The position numbers and the translations under genes are program-made. Below are positions 7,991 through 16,747 of a stretch of 64,000 nucleotides of DNA, piece by piece. Under the pieces are notes generated by a model, which saw only the letters and a list, made by a program, of their open reading frames with translations, was not told where the DNA came from and did not search any database. The stretch is from an uncultured Sphingomonadaceae bacterium (lineage in GTDB: Bacteria; Pseudomonadota; Alphaproteobacteria; Sphingomonadales; Sphingomonadaceae). Numbering within the stretch: position 1 is the first letter of the stretch; each line of letters begins with the position of its first letter. Location: the NCBI GenBank assembly GCA_947488845.1, contig CANLBM010000007.1, positions 62,001 to 126,000 of the forward strand, in the 5' to 3' direction.

Positions 7991-9223
7991 CTAGACCAGC
8001 TCGCCCTTGAGCAATTTGGGCAGGTCGCCGGTCTCGCCTTTGGCTTCCGCCATGAATTGTGCCTTGAGCGGCGCAATACGCTGGACCAGTCCGATGCCCA
8101 TGCGCCGGATCTTCGACGGGGTTTCTCCCGGCAGGCCGAACAGACGGGTCAGCAGGTCCGTCGCAGCCGACACCATCATATTGTCGAGGCTGCGCCAGCG
8201 ATCATAGCGCGCGAGAATTTGGGAATCGCCAAGATCGAGACCGGTTCGCGCGCCCTCGACCAGACATTCGGTCAGCGCGGCAACATCGCGCAGCCCGAGA
8301 TTGAGCCCCTGCCCCGCAATCGGATGAATGCCATGACCGGCATCCCCGATCAGCACCAGCCGGTTGGCGGTGAGATGGGAGCTGTGGTGGAAACCCAGAG
8401 GATAGGTCTGGCGGTCGGTGAGCAGCTCGAGCTCGCCGAGAAAGCCGCCGGTCTTCTTCATCATTTCGGCGACAAAGGCACGCTTGTTGATCTTGGCAAA
8501 GGCTGGGCCGTCTTTTCGCGACACCGTCCACACGACCGCCGAACGGTGCTTGCCGTCGGCATCGTCGAGCATCGGCAATATGGCAAAGGGCCCGGACGGA
8601 AAGAACAGTTCATAGGCCGTGTTGCCATGCGGCTTTTCATGCGCGATTTTGCAGACGATGGCGCTGTGATCATATTGCCAGTGCGCCATGATGATCCCGG
8701 CTTCCTCGCGCATCCTGCTGCCGCGGCCATCGGCGGCGATCAGCAGCGGAGCGGAAAGCTGTTCGCCATTGGCGAGCAGGATATCGACAAGATGTTCCTC
8801 GCGATCGCAGGTCGCGACCTGCGTCGACAGGTGCAGCGTAATATTCTCGCTGGCGCTGACCGCTTCGTACAACAGCCGCCGCAGCACTGCATTTTCCACC
8901 ATGATACCCATCGGGCCTTCGTCCTCGCCGGGAACAAAATCGAGGGTACCGGGCTTCAGTCCGTCGTTCACGAGTATCTTGTCGATGTCACAACCGTGCG
9001 GACGCAATTTCCCGGCCAGCCCGATCGCATCGAACATATTCCAGCTGGCGCTGTTTATCGCCGAAACCCGCGAGTCATTCTGCGGATTGATCAGATCGTC
9101 CGGCTCGGCGCGGTCGATGATCGCGACACGCAATCCATGGGCGGCCAGAGTAAGCGCCTGGGTCAGGCCGATCATGCCCGCTCCCAATATGATGATATCG
9201 CTATTTCGAGAATCAGATCCCAT
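7991..9223 (-). CDS. UbiH/COQ6-type FAD-dependent monooxygenase
   Basis: A 410-residue protein. The start at 9223 is preferred because GGAAAGG lies seven bases upstream and the FAD dinucleotide fold begins at once (IIILGAGMIGLTQAL, about 10-24). The middle has RGSRMREEAGI of the family (the DG fingerprint, AADGRGSR), and LIGDAGHGIHPIAGQGLNLG (about 290-310) is the second FAD-binding motif of ubiquinone hydroxylases. Members hydroxylate the aromatic ring of ubiquinone precursors using NADPH and O2. COQ9, an accessory of the same pathway, is coded at 18998. Which ring position it acts on cannot be told. It is divergent from ftsK. Confidence 0.85.
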   Translation of the reverse strand: MGSDSRNSDIIILGAGMIGLTQALTLAAHGLRVAIIDRAEPDDLINPQNDSRVSAINSASWNMFDAIGLAGKLRPHGCDIDKILVNDGLKPGTLDFVPGEDEGPMGIMVENAVLRRLLYEAVSASENITLHLSTQVATCDREEHLVDILLANGEQLSAPLLIAADGRGSRMREEAGIIMAHWQYDHSAIVCKIAHEKPHGNTAYELFFPSGPFAILPMLDDADGKHRSAVVWTVSRKDGPAFAKINKRAFVAEMMKKTGGFLGELELLTDRQTYPLGFHHSSHLTANRLVLIGDAGHGIHPIAGQGLNLGLRDVAALTECLVEGARTGLDLGDSQILARYDRWRSLDNMMVSAATDLLTRLFGLPGETPSKIRRMGIGLVQRIAPLKAQFMAEAKGETGDLPKLLKGELV

Positions 9224-9356
9224 GGAGACGCCTTTCCGAGCCCAGATATGAGATATAGTTAGGCATCGATGGTCTGGAAAGAAAGGCAAATCCGGTAAAA
9301 TAAAGCCAAGAAACTTGACGGAGAGTCCCCGATTCGCGCAAAGGAGCCTATAGTGA

Positions 9357-11711
9357 ATGCGCGCCTTCGGCTGGGGTGCCGCACGGGAGTATATGATGGC
9401 GGAAAAAGCCAATGAAGCAAACTGGCGCGAGATCATGCGCCTCAGCCTGTTGCGCAGCGGTGCCCTGATCGGGGCCGTGACGATTGTGCTGTCGACCCTG
9501 TTCCTGTTTTTGGCGCTGGTCAGCTATTCGCCCAGCGACCCTTCGTTCAATACGGCGGCCGGCAGTGTCGAATATAACTGGATGGGTATTTTCGGCTCCT
9601 ATCTGTCTGATCTGTCCCTGTCGCTGATCGGCCTGCCGGTCGTCCTGTTCCTGCCACTGCTGCTGGTGTTCGCCAGTCGCCTGTGGCGCGACATTCCCCA
9701 GCCCGGCTGGAAAAAACAATTGCTCTGGTGCCTGCTCGGGACCTTGCTGGTTGGTACCGGTCTCGCATTATGGGTCCCGGAACCGGAAATGGAACTGCCA
9801 TCCGGTCTCGGCGGACTTGCCAGCATGCTGCTGGCCAACGGAACCAGCGCCGGGCTCAACGCAGTTTCGGCCAGCTGGAGCGGCTTGGTCTCTGGCTTCC
9901 TGATCGCCCTCACCCTGTCTGCCGGGCTGGTCCTGAGCTATTTAAGCCTGCGCCTCGACAGGCCACTATTTTCGGGAGCATCCTTGAAAATCCCGGTGGT
10001 CAAAAATCCCTTTGTGCAGAAAGATGACGGCCTGGTAATCGAGCCGGACCGTTCCGGCGCTGTCCAGGCCAAGGTCAAAAAAGACCCCGCCCCGCGCAAG
10101 GAAGTCAAACCAGACAACCGGCCACCGCCGGAAATCAGCGACCGCGCCCTGCCTCCGAAAAAGGCCGGTGCCAACAAGGCCAAGCAAGGCGACTTCTTCG
10201 GTCCCTATGTGCTGCCGTCGCTCGACCTGCTGTCCCCTGCGCCCGAGCAGAATAACAATGTGATCGACAAGGCCGGTCTCGAACGCAACGCCCGGCTGCT
10301 GGAATCGGTGCTGGACGATTTTCACGTCAAGGGCACGATCAACGCGGTCCGCCCCGGCCCCGTGGTCACCATGTACGAACTGGAACCCGCTCCCGGCATC
10401 AAGGCCAGCCGCGTCATCCAGCTGGCCGAGGATATCGCCCGCAATATGTCCGCGCTCTCCGCGCGCGTCGCCGCGATCCCCGGTCGCACGGTCATGGGCA
10501 TAGAATTGCCCAACGCCAACCGCGAGATGGTGGTGCTGCACGAGATGGTCGGCAGCGACAGCTTCGCCGAACAGACCGGCAAGCTGCCGATCATATTGGG
10601 CAAGAATATCTCCGGCGATCCGGTCATCGCCGATCTCGCGCCGATGCCGCATCTGCTCGTCGCCGGTACCACCGGTTCGGGTAAATCCGTCGGACTGAAC
10701 TGCATGATCCTGTCGCTGCTCTACCGGCTGACACCCGACGAGTGCAAGATGATCATGATCGATCCGAAGATGCTCGAACTCAGCACCTATGACGATATTC
10801 CGCATCTCCTGTCGCCGGTCGTTACCGAACCGGCCAAGGCGATCCGCGCGCTGAAATGGGCGGTCGAGCAGATGGAAGAACGCTACCGGATGATGTCGTC
10901 GATTTCGGTGCGGAATCTTGCCAATTACAACGAGAAGGTAAAGGCCGCCAAGGCCAAGGGGCAACCGCTCGGTCGCCGCGTCCAGACCGGCTATGATCCC
11001 GAAACATCGCGCCCGATTTACGAGGAAGAACAGCTCGACTTCGAAGTGCTGCCGCAGATCGTGATCATCGTCGACGAACTTGCCGACCTGATGATGACCG
11101 CCGGCAAGGAAGTCGAATTCCTGATCCAGCGGCTCGCGCAAAAGGCGCGGGCGGCCGGCATCCACCTGATCATGGCGACCCAGCGGCCATCGGTCGATGT
11201 TATCACCGGCGTGATCAAGGCCAACCTGCCGACCCGGATCAGCTTCCACGTCACCTCGAAAATCGATTCCCGTACCATTCTCGGCGAACAGGGCGCGGAG
11301 CAACTGCTCGGCAAGGGCGACATGCTCTATATGCCCGGCGGCAAACAGCTGACCCGGGTCCACGGCCCGTTCGTCTCCGATGACGAAGTCCGGCGGGTTG
11401 CCGACCACTGGCGTTCGCAGGGCGCGCCTGCCTATATCCAGGCGGTGACCGAAGAGCCGGAAGACGGCAGCTTTGCCCTCGATGGCGCCGACCTCAGCGA
11501 CAACAAGGAAGACCGGCAATATACGCAGGCCTGCCAGATTGTCTTCGAAAGCCAGAAAGTATCGACCAGCTGGCTGCAGCGGCAATTGCGGATCGGCTAT
11601 AATACCGCCGCCCGGATCATCGACCGGATGGAGGAGGATGAATTCATCACCGCGCCCAACCATATCGGTCGCCGCGAAGTGCTGCGCGATCAACATGGCC
11701 AGCCGCTCTAG
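9357..11711 (+). CDS. ftsK: DNA translocase FtsK
   Basis: About 771-784 residues. Four N-terminal membrane helices (about 30-210) anchor it at the septum. A Pro/Lys-rich linker of only about 80 residues follows, shorter than in E. coli. The motor domain has Walker A VAGTTGSGKSVGLN (about 438-451) and Walker B IVIIVDELADLMM, and ATQRPSVDVITG. The C-terminal gamma winged helix (about 710-784) binds polar KOPS-type sequences. It moves DNA at division so that dimer chromosomes are resolved. The start is uncertain: ATG 9357 has AAAGGAG ten bases upstream, while ATG 9393/9396 has GGGAG at a better distance. lolA follows 91 bases later, as in many alphaproteobacteria. Confidence 0.95.
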   Translation: MRAFGWGAAREYMMAEKANEANWREIMRLSLLRSGALIGAVTIVLSTLFLFLALVSYSPSDPSFNTAAGSVEYNWMGIFGSYLSDLSLSLIGLPVVLFLPLLLVFASRLWRDIPQPGWKKQLLWCLLGTLLVGTGLALWVPEPEMELPSGLGGLASMLLANGTSAGLNAVSASWSGLVSGFLIALTLSAGLVLSYLSLRLDRPLFSGASLKIPVVKNPFVQKDDGLVIEPDRSGAVQAKVKKDPAPRKEVKPDNRPPPEISDRALPPKKAGANKAKQGDFFGPYVLPSLDLLSPAPEQNNNVIDKAGLERNARLLESVLDDFHVKGTINAVRPGPVVTMYELEPAPGIKASRVIQLAEDIARNMSALSARVAAIPGRTVMGIELPNANREMVVLHEMVGSDSFAEQTGKLPIILGKNISGDPVIADLAPMPHLLVAGTTGSGKSVGLNCMILSLLYRLTPDECKMIMIDPKMLELSTYDDIPHLLSPVVTEPAKAIRALKWAVEQMEERYRMMSSISVRNLANYNEKVKAAKAKGQPLGRRVQTGYDPETSRPIYEEEQLDFEVLPQIVIIVDELADLMMTAGKEVEFLIQRLAQKARAAGIHLIMATQRPSVDVITGVIKANLPTRISFHVTSKIDSRTILGEQGAEQLLGKGDMLYMPGGKQLTRVHGPFVSDDEVRRVADHWRSQGAPAYIQAVTEEPEDGSFALDGADLSDNKEDRQYTQACQIVFESQKVSTSWLQRQLRIGYNTAARIIDRMEEDEFITAPNHIGRREVLRDQHGQPL

Positions 11712-11802
11712 AGAGATCTGGTTTTTTTGCTGACGAAGTGATTAAGCCATTGTTCAATCGCCACTGGCTAGGCGGATATCTTGATTATCTGGAGTTTTCG
11801 TA

Positions 11803-12432
11803 ATGTTGAAATATGGTTTCGCCTTGATCGCTGCGCCTCTGGCCCTGACAGCAAGCCTGCCCGCCACAGCACAGCAAAGCCCTGCCGACAGTCTGTCGAA
11901 AATTTCCGGCCATTTGCGTGCCATGTCGACGATGACCGCAAATTTTAGCCAGACCGACCGCAGCGGCCAGTCGATGACCGGAACGCTGACCATCAAACAG
12001 CCCGGCAAGATTCGCTTTCAATATCAGAAGGATGCCAATCTGCTGATCGTCGGCGACGGAAAGGCCCTGACCCTGATCGACTATGAAGTGAATCAGGTCC
12101 AGCGCTGGCCGATCAGCAACAGCCCGCTCGCGGCGCTGCTCAACCCGGAGCGCGACCTGTCGAAATATGGCAAAATCGTTCCGACTCGCAATCCCAACGT
12201 GCTGAGCGTCGAGGTCCGCGACCCCAAACGCCCGGAATATGGCATAATCACGATGGTTTTCACGAAAAAAGCCGGCGCACCGGGCGGATTGAGTCTCGAC
12301 GGCTGGGTATCGCTGGATTCGAAGAATAATCGCACATCGATCCGCCTTTCCAACCAGAAATTCGGTGTTCCGGTGGCCAATAGCAGTTTTAACTGGACCG
12401 ATCCGCGGCGGAAAAGCCGCAGCAAGCGATGA
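11803..12432 (+). CDS. lolA: Outer-membrane lipoprotein carrier LolA family
   Basis: A 209-residue protein with a clear signal peptide (residues 1-24, ending ATAQQ). The mature chain has the LolA pattern: LRAMSTMTANFSQTDRSGQ, GTLTIKQPGKIRFQY, and a downstream LIDYEVNQVQRWPI, which form the half-barrel that carries lipoprotein acyl chains across the periplasm. The last residues are basic (RRKSRSKR), which is unusual. GGAG lies seven bases before the ATG. Position directly after ftsK matches the order in many alphaproteobacteria and supports the call. Several client lipoproteins are coded in this window (Pal, 6466, 31512, 32607, 32905, 49049). Confidence 0.85.
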   Translation: MLKYGFALIAAPLALTASLPATAQQSPADSLSKISGHLRAMSTMTANFSQTDRSGQSMTGTLTIKQPGKIRFQYQKDANLLIVGDGKALTLIDYEVNQVQRWPISNSPLAALLNPERDLSKYGKIVPTRNPNVLSVEVRDPKRPEYGIITMVFTKKAGAPGGLSLDGWVSLDSKNNRTSIRLSNQKFGVPVANSSFNWTDPRRKSRSKR

Positions 12433-12509
12433 ACCGAGACGGACTACCGATCAGCAGAACATGATCTTTCATCCGTTCATATTCGCGACAGAAATACAGA
12501 GCTATAACC

Positions 12510-12640
12510 GAACACAGGATGAGAAGAGACGGTCAGGTCTTCCCCCCTGTTACCTGACGTAAAATGTCTCAACCCATCCTACTGCGTGACGAACGCGAGT
12601 TAGCCCCCACCTCCTTAATGCCCCCGGAGGTGGGGGTTTT
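12510..12640 (+). ncRNA. Candidate small RNA between lolA and xthA
   Basis: Of the 293-bp lolA-xthA gap, the right half is structured. GTCAGGT (12532-12538) pairs exactly with ACCTGAC (12552-12558) around a C-rich loop (CTTCCCCCCTGTT). A strong terminator with an 11-bp stem and T-run closes the unit at 12604-12640. A weak TATAAC box lies near 12502. C-rich or CCUCC-rich loops that can pair with ribosome sites are typical of alphaproteobacterial trans-acting small RNAs. No open frame with a ribosome site fits. The alternative is a plain lolA terminator with a chance hairpin. Confidence 0.35.
12604..12640 (+). terminator. Intrinsic terminator after lolA or the candidate small RNA
   Basis: CCCCCACCTCC (12604-12614) pairs perfectly with GGAGGTGGGGG (12626-12636) and is followed by TTTT. 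It stops transcription before xthA. Confidence 0.8.
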
Positions 12641-12725
12641 ACTTTTCACCGACCAACAAAATTACTGCACAGCATGATTGCCTTTAGGCTTGGGTTTCTC
12701 GGCGAGCGTGGCTATCAGGCTCGGC

Positions 12726-13520
12726 ATGAGTGATAGTCTGAAAATCGTCAGCTGGAATATTAACAGCATCCGCGCCCGTCTCGACATCGTCGAGCGCTTC
12801 CTGACCGAGGAAGCACCCGATGTTCTGTGCCTGCAGGAAACCAAGGTTCGCGATGACCAGTTCCCCGAAGGAATGTTCCGTCGCCTCGGCTATAATCATA
12901 TGATCCTGCACGGCCAGCCAATGCACCATGGCGTTGCGATCATCAGCCGCGTGCCGCTGCACAAGGACGAACGCTTTGACTGGCAGAATAACGGCGAAGC
13001 CCGCCATGTCGGTGCGGTGCTGCAAAATGGCATAAGAATCGAGAATGTCTATATTCCTGCGGGCGGCGAAATCGCTGATCGCGAGATCAATCCCAAATTT
13101 GGCCAGAAACTCGATTTCTTCGGGCGGATGACCGAATGGTCGGCCAATCTCAAGGAACCGACGATCCTGATGGGTGACTTTAACGTCGCGCCGCTCGAGT
13201 CCGATGTGTGGAGCCACAAGGCGCTGCTCAAGGTTGTCAGCCACACCCAGATCGAGATCGACCATCTTTATGCGATGCGCGATGCGCACGGCTGGGTCGA
13301 CGTCGGTCGCAAGCTGATCCCGGATCCCGAGCGGCTGTTCACCTGGTGGAGCTACCGCGCCAAGGACTGGCGGGCATCGGACAAGGGTCGGCGGCTCGAC
13401 CATGTCTGGGTCAGTCCCGAACTCGGCGACAAGGCGGTCAGCCATTCGGTCCTCGAAGACGCGCGCAGCTGGGGCAAGCCATCGGATCACGCGCCATTGA
13501 TCACGGAATTCAAATTTTGA
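12726..13520 (+). CDS. xthA: Exodeoxyribonuclease III
   Basis: A 264-residue AP endonuclease/3'-5' exonuclease of the EEP fold. ATG 12726 follows AGG at seven bases and starts MSDSLKIVSWNINSIRAR. Seen catalytic signatures are the Asn of WNINS, LCLQETKV (metal-binding Glu, about 34-41), the MGDFNVAP motif (catalytic Asp and Asn), the DKGRRLDHVWVS stretch and the terminal SDHAPL with the catalytic Asp-His pair. It repairs abasic sites and blocked 3' ends. Its TGA overlaps the TTG start of ribA (TTGA), so the two are co-translated. Confidence 0.95.
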   Translation: MSDSLKIVSWNINSIRARLDIVERFLTEEAPDVLCLQETKVRDDQFPEGMFRRLGYNHMILHGQPMHHGVAIISRVPLHKDERFDWQNNGEARHVGAVLQNGIRIENVYIPAGGEIADREINPKFGQKLDFFGRMTEWSANLKEPTILMGDFNVAPLESDVWSHKALLKVVSHTQIEIDHLYAMRDAHGWVDVGRKLIPDPERLFTWWSYRAKDWRASDKGRRLDHVWVSPELGDKAVSHSVLEDARSWGKPSDHAPLITEFKF

Positions 13521-14596
13521 ACGCAGCGCCTCTGGACGAGGCCGACAAGGCTGCAGCCCGCCGGGCGGCCCGCGCGATTGACGCGCTGCGACGCGGCTGG
13601 CCCATCGGCGTGGAAGCGGGGCGTGAACGCCTCAACCTGCTGCCAGTCGAAACCGGCAATCTGGAAGCGGCCTTGCCCTCTTCCGGTACGATATCCCTGC
13701 TCATCTCCGCCAGCCGCGCGGCGACGCTCAAACTGCTCAACCAGTTTGCCGCCGCCGATCCCAATCTGCCGATCCAGATCAGCCTGCCCGCGCCGGTAAC
13801 GGCGGCCGAGATTATCGCCATCGTCGATCCGGTGCTCGACATGCAATATCCGATGAAGGGCCCGTTCCGCAGCGAAACATTGACCAATGCGCCAGCCGCC
13901 AGCGCAGCGATGGAACTGGCCCGCCACGGCGGCTTGTTGCCAGCATTCATCATTGTTGGAGATGCGGAAGATATTGCGCAGGCAGAGGATGCCGACGCCT
14001 ATGCCGATTCCACCGCTCTGACGATCAGCGCCCATGCACGCCTTCCGGTCGCGGCCAATGCCGAAGCGCATATCTACGGCTTCCGCAGCGATGCCGATGC
14101 CACCGACCATATCGCCCTTGTCGTAGGCAAGCGCGACAGCAGCACGCCGATGGTCCGGCTGCACAGCGAATGCCTGACCGGCGATGTGCTCGGCAGCCTG
14201 AAATGCGACTGTGGACCGCAATTGCACGCCGCGCTCGAGCAGATGAGTGAAGCGAGCTGGGGAGTTCTTCTGTACCTGCGGCAGGAAGGGCGCGGGATCG
14301 GCCTGATCAACAAGCTGCGCGCTTATGCGTTGCAGGATCAGGGGTTTGACACGGTTGACGCCAACAAGCGGCTGGGGTTTGCAATTGATGCCCGGGACTT
14401 CTCGATTGCGGCGCGGATGCTGGAATTGCTCAACATACCCACGATCAAATTACTGACCAACAATCCGGAAAAAGTGGAAGGATTGGAAGCATGTGGCGTG
14501 ACCGTGGAAGAACGGCTGCCGGTCAAGATCGCCGCCAATCCGCACAATGAATTTTACCTCGATACCAAGCGCGACCGGACGGGGCATAAATTATAA
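13517..14596 (+). CDS. ribA: GTP cyclohydrolase II with degenerate N-terminal domain
   Basis: A 359-residue protein starting at TTG 13517, which overlaps the xthA stop; no later ATG keeps the N-terminal domain. The catalytic domain (about 185-359) shows the zinc cysteines in ECLTGDVLGSLKCDCG, then LRQEGRGIGLINKLRAYALQ and DANKRLGF. It opens GTP to the pyrimidine that begins riboflavin synthesis. Residues 1-180 resemble a decayed RibB domain (AIDALRRGWPI, SGTISLLISASRAATL) but lack the acidic DDEDRENEGD-type catalytic motif. This long non-catalytic extension is much larger than E. coli RibA (196 residues). Confidence 0.9.
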   Translation: MNAAPLDEADKAAARRAARAIDALRRGWPIGVEAGRERLNLLPVETGNLEAALPSSGTISLLISASRAATLKLLNQFAAADPNLPIQISLPAPVTAAEIIAIVDPVLDMQYPMKGPFRSETLTNAPAASAAMELARHGGLLPAFIIVGDAEDIAQAEDADAYADSTALTISAHARLPVAANAEAHIYGFRSDADATDHIALVVGKRDSSTPMVRLHSECLTGDVLGSLKCDCGPQLHAALEQMSEASWGVLLYLRQEGRGIGLINKLRAYALQDQGFDTVDANKRLGFAIDARDFSIAARMLELLNIPTIKLLTNNPEKVEGLEACGVTVEERLPVKIAANPHNEFYLDTKRDRTGHKL

Positions 14597-14638
14597 TATT
14601 CGGTGCCAGCCTGCCGGAGCAACAGAGAAGAGTTTTTC

Positions 14639-15100
14639 ATGACCGAGCTCAAGCACCAGCATCTGATGACTATGACCCTGACGGTCGACTTCGCAGGGAT
14701 GTTGATGATCGGCAAGACACCGGCCGGACTCCGCCGCATCGCGCCCGTAACCGGCGGCAGTTTCTCTGGCGAGCGCCTGAACGGCAAAGTCCTGCCCGGC
14801 GCCGACTGGGTGATCAACCGTCCCGATGGCGTCATGGAAATCGACGTACGCCTGCCGCTCCAGACCGATGATGCGGCGATGATCTATCTCAACTATCAGG
14901 GCCGCTTTCTCGCCGAGCCGGAAACCATGACCCGTTTTGCCAAAGGCGCACAGCTGAAGCCGGAAGAATATTCGCTGGCGGTGACAGCAAAATTCGAAGC
15001 CGGCGCGGAGCAATATCTGTGGCTGAACAATGTCGTGGCAGCCGGGACCGGCGAGCAGACAGCGGATGGGCCGGTATATTCGTTCTTCGAGATCGGTTAG
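14639..15100 (+). CDS. DUF3237 family protein
   Basis: A 153-residue protein. ATG 14639 follows AGAGAAGAG at six bases. The pattern LTVDFAGMLMIGKTPAGLRRIAPV near the start, GGSFSGERLNGKVLPGGAD-like core and the closing GPVYSFFEIG fit the DUF3237/UPF0311 beta-barrel family, for which no activity is established. It lacks a signal peptide and is predicted to be cytoplasmic. It follows ribA by 42 bases and may share its transcript. Its codon use is like the surrounding genes, unlike the Fic locus that follows. Confidence 0.75.
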   Translation: MTELKHQHLMTMTLTVDFAGMLMIGKTPAGLRRIAPVTGGSFSGERLNGKVLPGADWVINRPDGVMEIDVRLPLQTDDAAMIYLNYQGRFLAEPETMTRFAKGAQLKPEEYSLAVTAKFEAGAEQYLWLNNVVAAGTGEQTADGPVYSFFEIG

Positions 15101-15161
15101 CTTCAGTCTCAGCTCCTTTTTTGACATACCCATGTCGCTGAAATTCTGCTAAGATCAGGCA

Positions 15162-15374
15162 ATGAAGAAAGACGCCACCAGCAAACGCTCTGCAACGTCC
15201 AGACAGCTTGTTTCAAAGCCTCTCGGTCAATCAAAAGCCAAGAAATTCTCTCTGGTCGAGGGAGTAACGCTGAATGTAGAACATTCGAAAACCTTCCAGC
15301 GTCTAAAAAAAGACGGCCTCAAGGGCGATGAATTGCGCGCCGCAATAACCGGAACTTTTCAGAAAGAGCGTTGA
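15162..15374 (+). CDS. Small partner of the Fic protein, probable antitoxin
   Basis: A 70-residue, Lys/Ser-rich protein whose stop overlaps the TTG start of the Fic gene (TTGA), the usual toxin-antitoxin coupling. The size and place match class I Fic antitoxins (VbhA, YhfG types). Those carry an inhibitory helix S/T-x3-E-G/N that blocks the ATP site. Here the nearest match is SLVEG (residues 30-34), one residue short, so the standard motif is absent. A TTGACA box lies at 15121-15126 and TGCTAAGAT at about 15148-15156, but their spacing is too long for a normal promoter pair. Base composition is lower in GC than the neighbours, which suggests transfer. Confidence 0.65.
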   Translation: MKKDATSKRSATSRQLVSKPLGQSKAKKFSLVEGVTLNVEHSKTFQRLKKDGLKGDELRAAITGTFQKER

Positions 15375-15958
15375 CGGTGGGTCGGTACGATCCGATTGAT
15401 GACCCGCTTTGCTATCCCGGTTCCCAGGTCCTTATAAACAAGGCAGATATAACGGATCAGGAAACTTTGGATCAGTTTGAGCAAGCCATGTTCCTCACCC
15501 GATCGGAGGAAGCCTGGCCTCATGGTGATCTGAACTACGAATTATACAAAGCCATCCACCACCATTTTTTCCAGGATGTTTACGAATGGGCTGGTCACCC
15601 TCGTACAACCAGAACGGGAAAAGGGGGCAACTGGTTCTGCTATCCAGAATTTATCGACGGAGAAATGGAGAGCTTGTTTTCTCAGCTAGCCGCCGAAGAC
15701 TATCTAACCAACATTAGTGATCGGGAACTATTTGCATCACGCGCCGCTCATTACATCGCCGAAGTGAACGCAATTCATCCATTCCGCGAGGGGAATGGTC
15801 GTTGTCAGTTAATATTGTTGAACATTCTATTCGAAACGTCCGGTTTGCAGATGAACGAAGGAAATCTGGACCCCCAACAATTCATGATGGCCATGATCGC
15901 GAGCTTTAACGGAGATCTGAGCGAATTGTCTCGCTCAATAACGGCTATGCTAAAATGA
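15371..15958 (+). CDS. Fic domain protein lacking the second motif arginine
   Basis: A 195-residue Fic protein beginning at TTG 15371 (GTG 15377 is also possible). The Fic motif is HPFREGNGRCQL at residues 136-147: the catalytic His, the Glu and GNGR are present, but the second arginine of HPFx(D/E)GNGRxxR is replaced by Leu147. That arginine normally holds the ATP phosphates and pairs with the inhibitory glutamate of the antitoxin. The flap region (about 78-92, TRTGKGGNWFCYP) is intact. Family members transfer AMP to targets such as gyrase. This one could use another donor, be weak or be inactive. GC is lower than the flanks; it lies between core genes (DUF3237, ssb). Confidence 0.85.
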   Translation: MTVGRYDPIDDPLCYPGSQVLINKADITDQETLDQFEQAMFLTRSEEAWPHGDLNYELYKAIHHHFFQDVYEWAGHPRTTRTGKGGNWFCYPEFIDGEMESLFSQLAAEDYLTNISDRELFASRAAHYIAEVNAIHPFREGNGRCQLILLNILFETSGLQMNEGNLDPQQFMMAMIASFNGDLSELSRSITAMLK

Positions 15959-16103
15959 ATGTCGCCAACCGGAACGCAAAAGAGTGGATCGCCCTCCACC
16001 AGACCACGGCAAGCCATTTCCAACAGTAAAGTAACAATGGCTTCGGCATTCCGGAGGCAATGGCCGAAGGTCAGTCCTAATCACCAAAACACCCGGCAAT
16101 TCC

Positions 16104-16146
16104 AAAATGGAAAACCGGCAACATCCGCTTTCTGGATATTGCCGGT
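16104..16146 (-). terminator. Intrinsic terminator of ssb
   Basis: On the minus strand a 13-bp stem (16114-16126 with 16134-16146, one G-T pair) is followed by TTTTCCATTTT. It lies 28 bases after the ssb stop and also separates it from the Fic locus. Confidence 0.75.
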
Positions 16147-16173
16147 CTATCGTTGATCATTTTTGAGAAAAAC

Positions 16174-16701
16174 CTAGAACGGAACGTCGTCGTCCAGATC
16201 GCTGTCAAAGGCGCCGCCGCCCTGTCCGCCGCCCGAGCCGCCGCCGGTCTGGCCCCAGCTGTCATTGCCACCGCCGCCGGAAGGTGCGCCGCCGCCCTGA
16301 CCGCCGCCCCAGCCGTCATTCGAGCCACCGCCCTGGCCGCCGCCGCCGGGCTTGCTGTCGAGCATTTCCATTTTCGCGTCGAAGCCCTGCAGCACGACAT
16401 CGGTCGAATAGCGGTCGTTGCCGGACTGGTCCTGCCATTTGCGGGTTTGCAGCTTGCCTTCGAGATAGACCTTGCTGCCCTTGCGGAGATATCGTTCGGC
16501 AACGCCGGCCAGACCTTCGTTATAGATCGAGATATTGTGCCACTCGGTCTTTTCCTTGCGTTCGCCGGTCTGCTTGTCTTTCCAGCTTTCCGATGTCGCG
16601 ACGCTGAAATTGCAGACTTTTCCGCCATTGGCGAAGGTACGCACTTCCGGATCCTTGCCCAGATTGCCTACGATGATAACTTTGTTGATGCCGCCGGCCA
16701 T
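16174..16701 (-). CDS. ssb: Single-stranded DNA-binding protein
   Basis: A 175-residue SSB. The OB fold covers about residues 1-110 ([51 protein letters not shown]). The tail is a Gly/Ser/Asn-rich disordered linker of about 50 residues, and the last residues DLDDDVPF form the acidic tip that recruits replication and repair partners. It coats single-stranded DNA as a tetramer. Length is normal. The gene is monocistronic with its own terminator (16104-16146); feoB ends 46 bases upstream on the same strand. Confidence 0.97.
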   Translation of the reverse strand: MAGGINKVIIVGNLGKDPEVRTFANGGKVCNFSVATSESWKDKQTGERKEKTEWHNISIYNEGLAGVAERYLRKGSKVYLEGKLQTRKWQDQSGNDRYSTDVVLQGFDAKMEMLDSKPGGGGQGGGSNDGWGGGQGGGAPSGGGGNDSWGQTGGGSGGGQGGGAFDSDLDDDVPF

Positions 16702-16747
16702 TTCAAATTCCCCAAAAATATTACGTGATTATCGATTCTTGGGAACT

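Noticed and set aside
11712..11740. Terminator after ftsK from the T-run near 11723
   Set aside because: No stable stem precedes the T-run; lolA may partly be read from ftsK transcripts.
15959..16156. 65-codon frame after the Fic gene
   Set aside because: No ribosome site or family pattern, and it runs through the ssb terminator.
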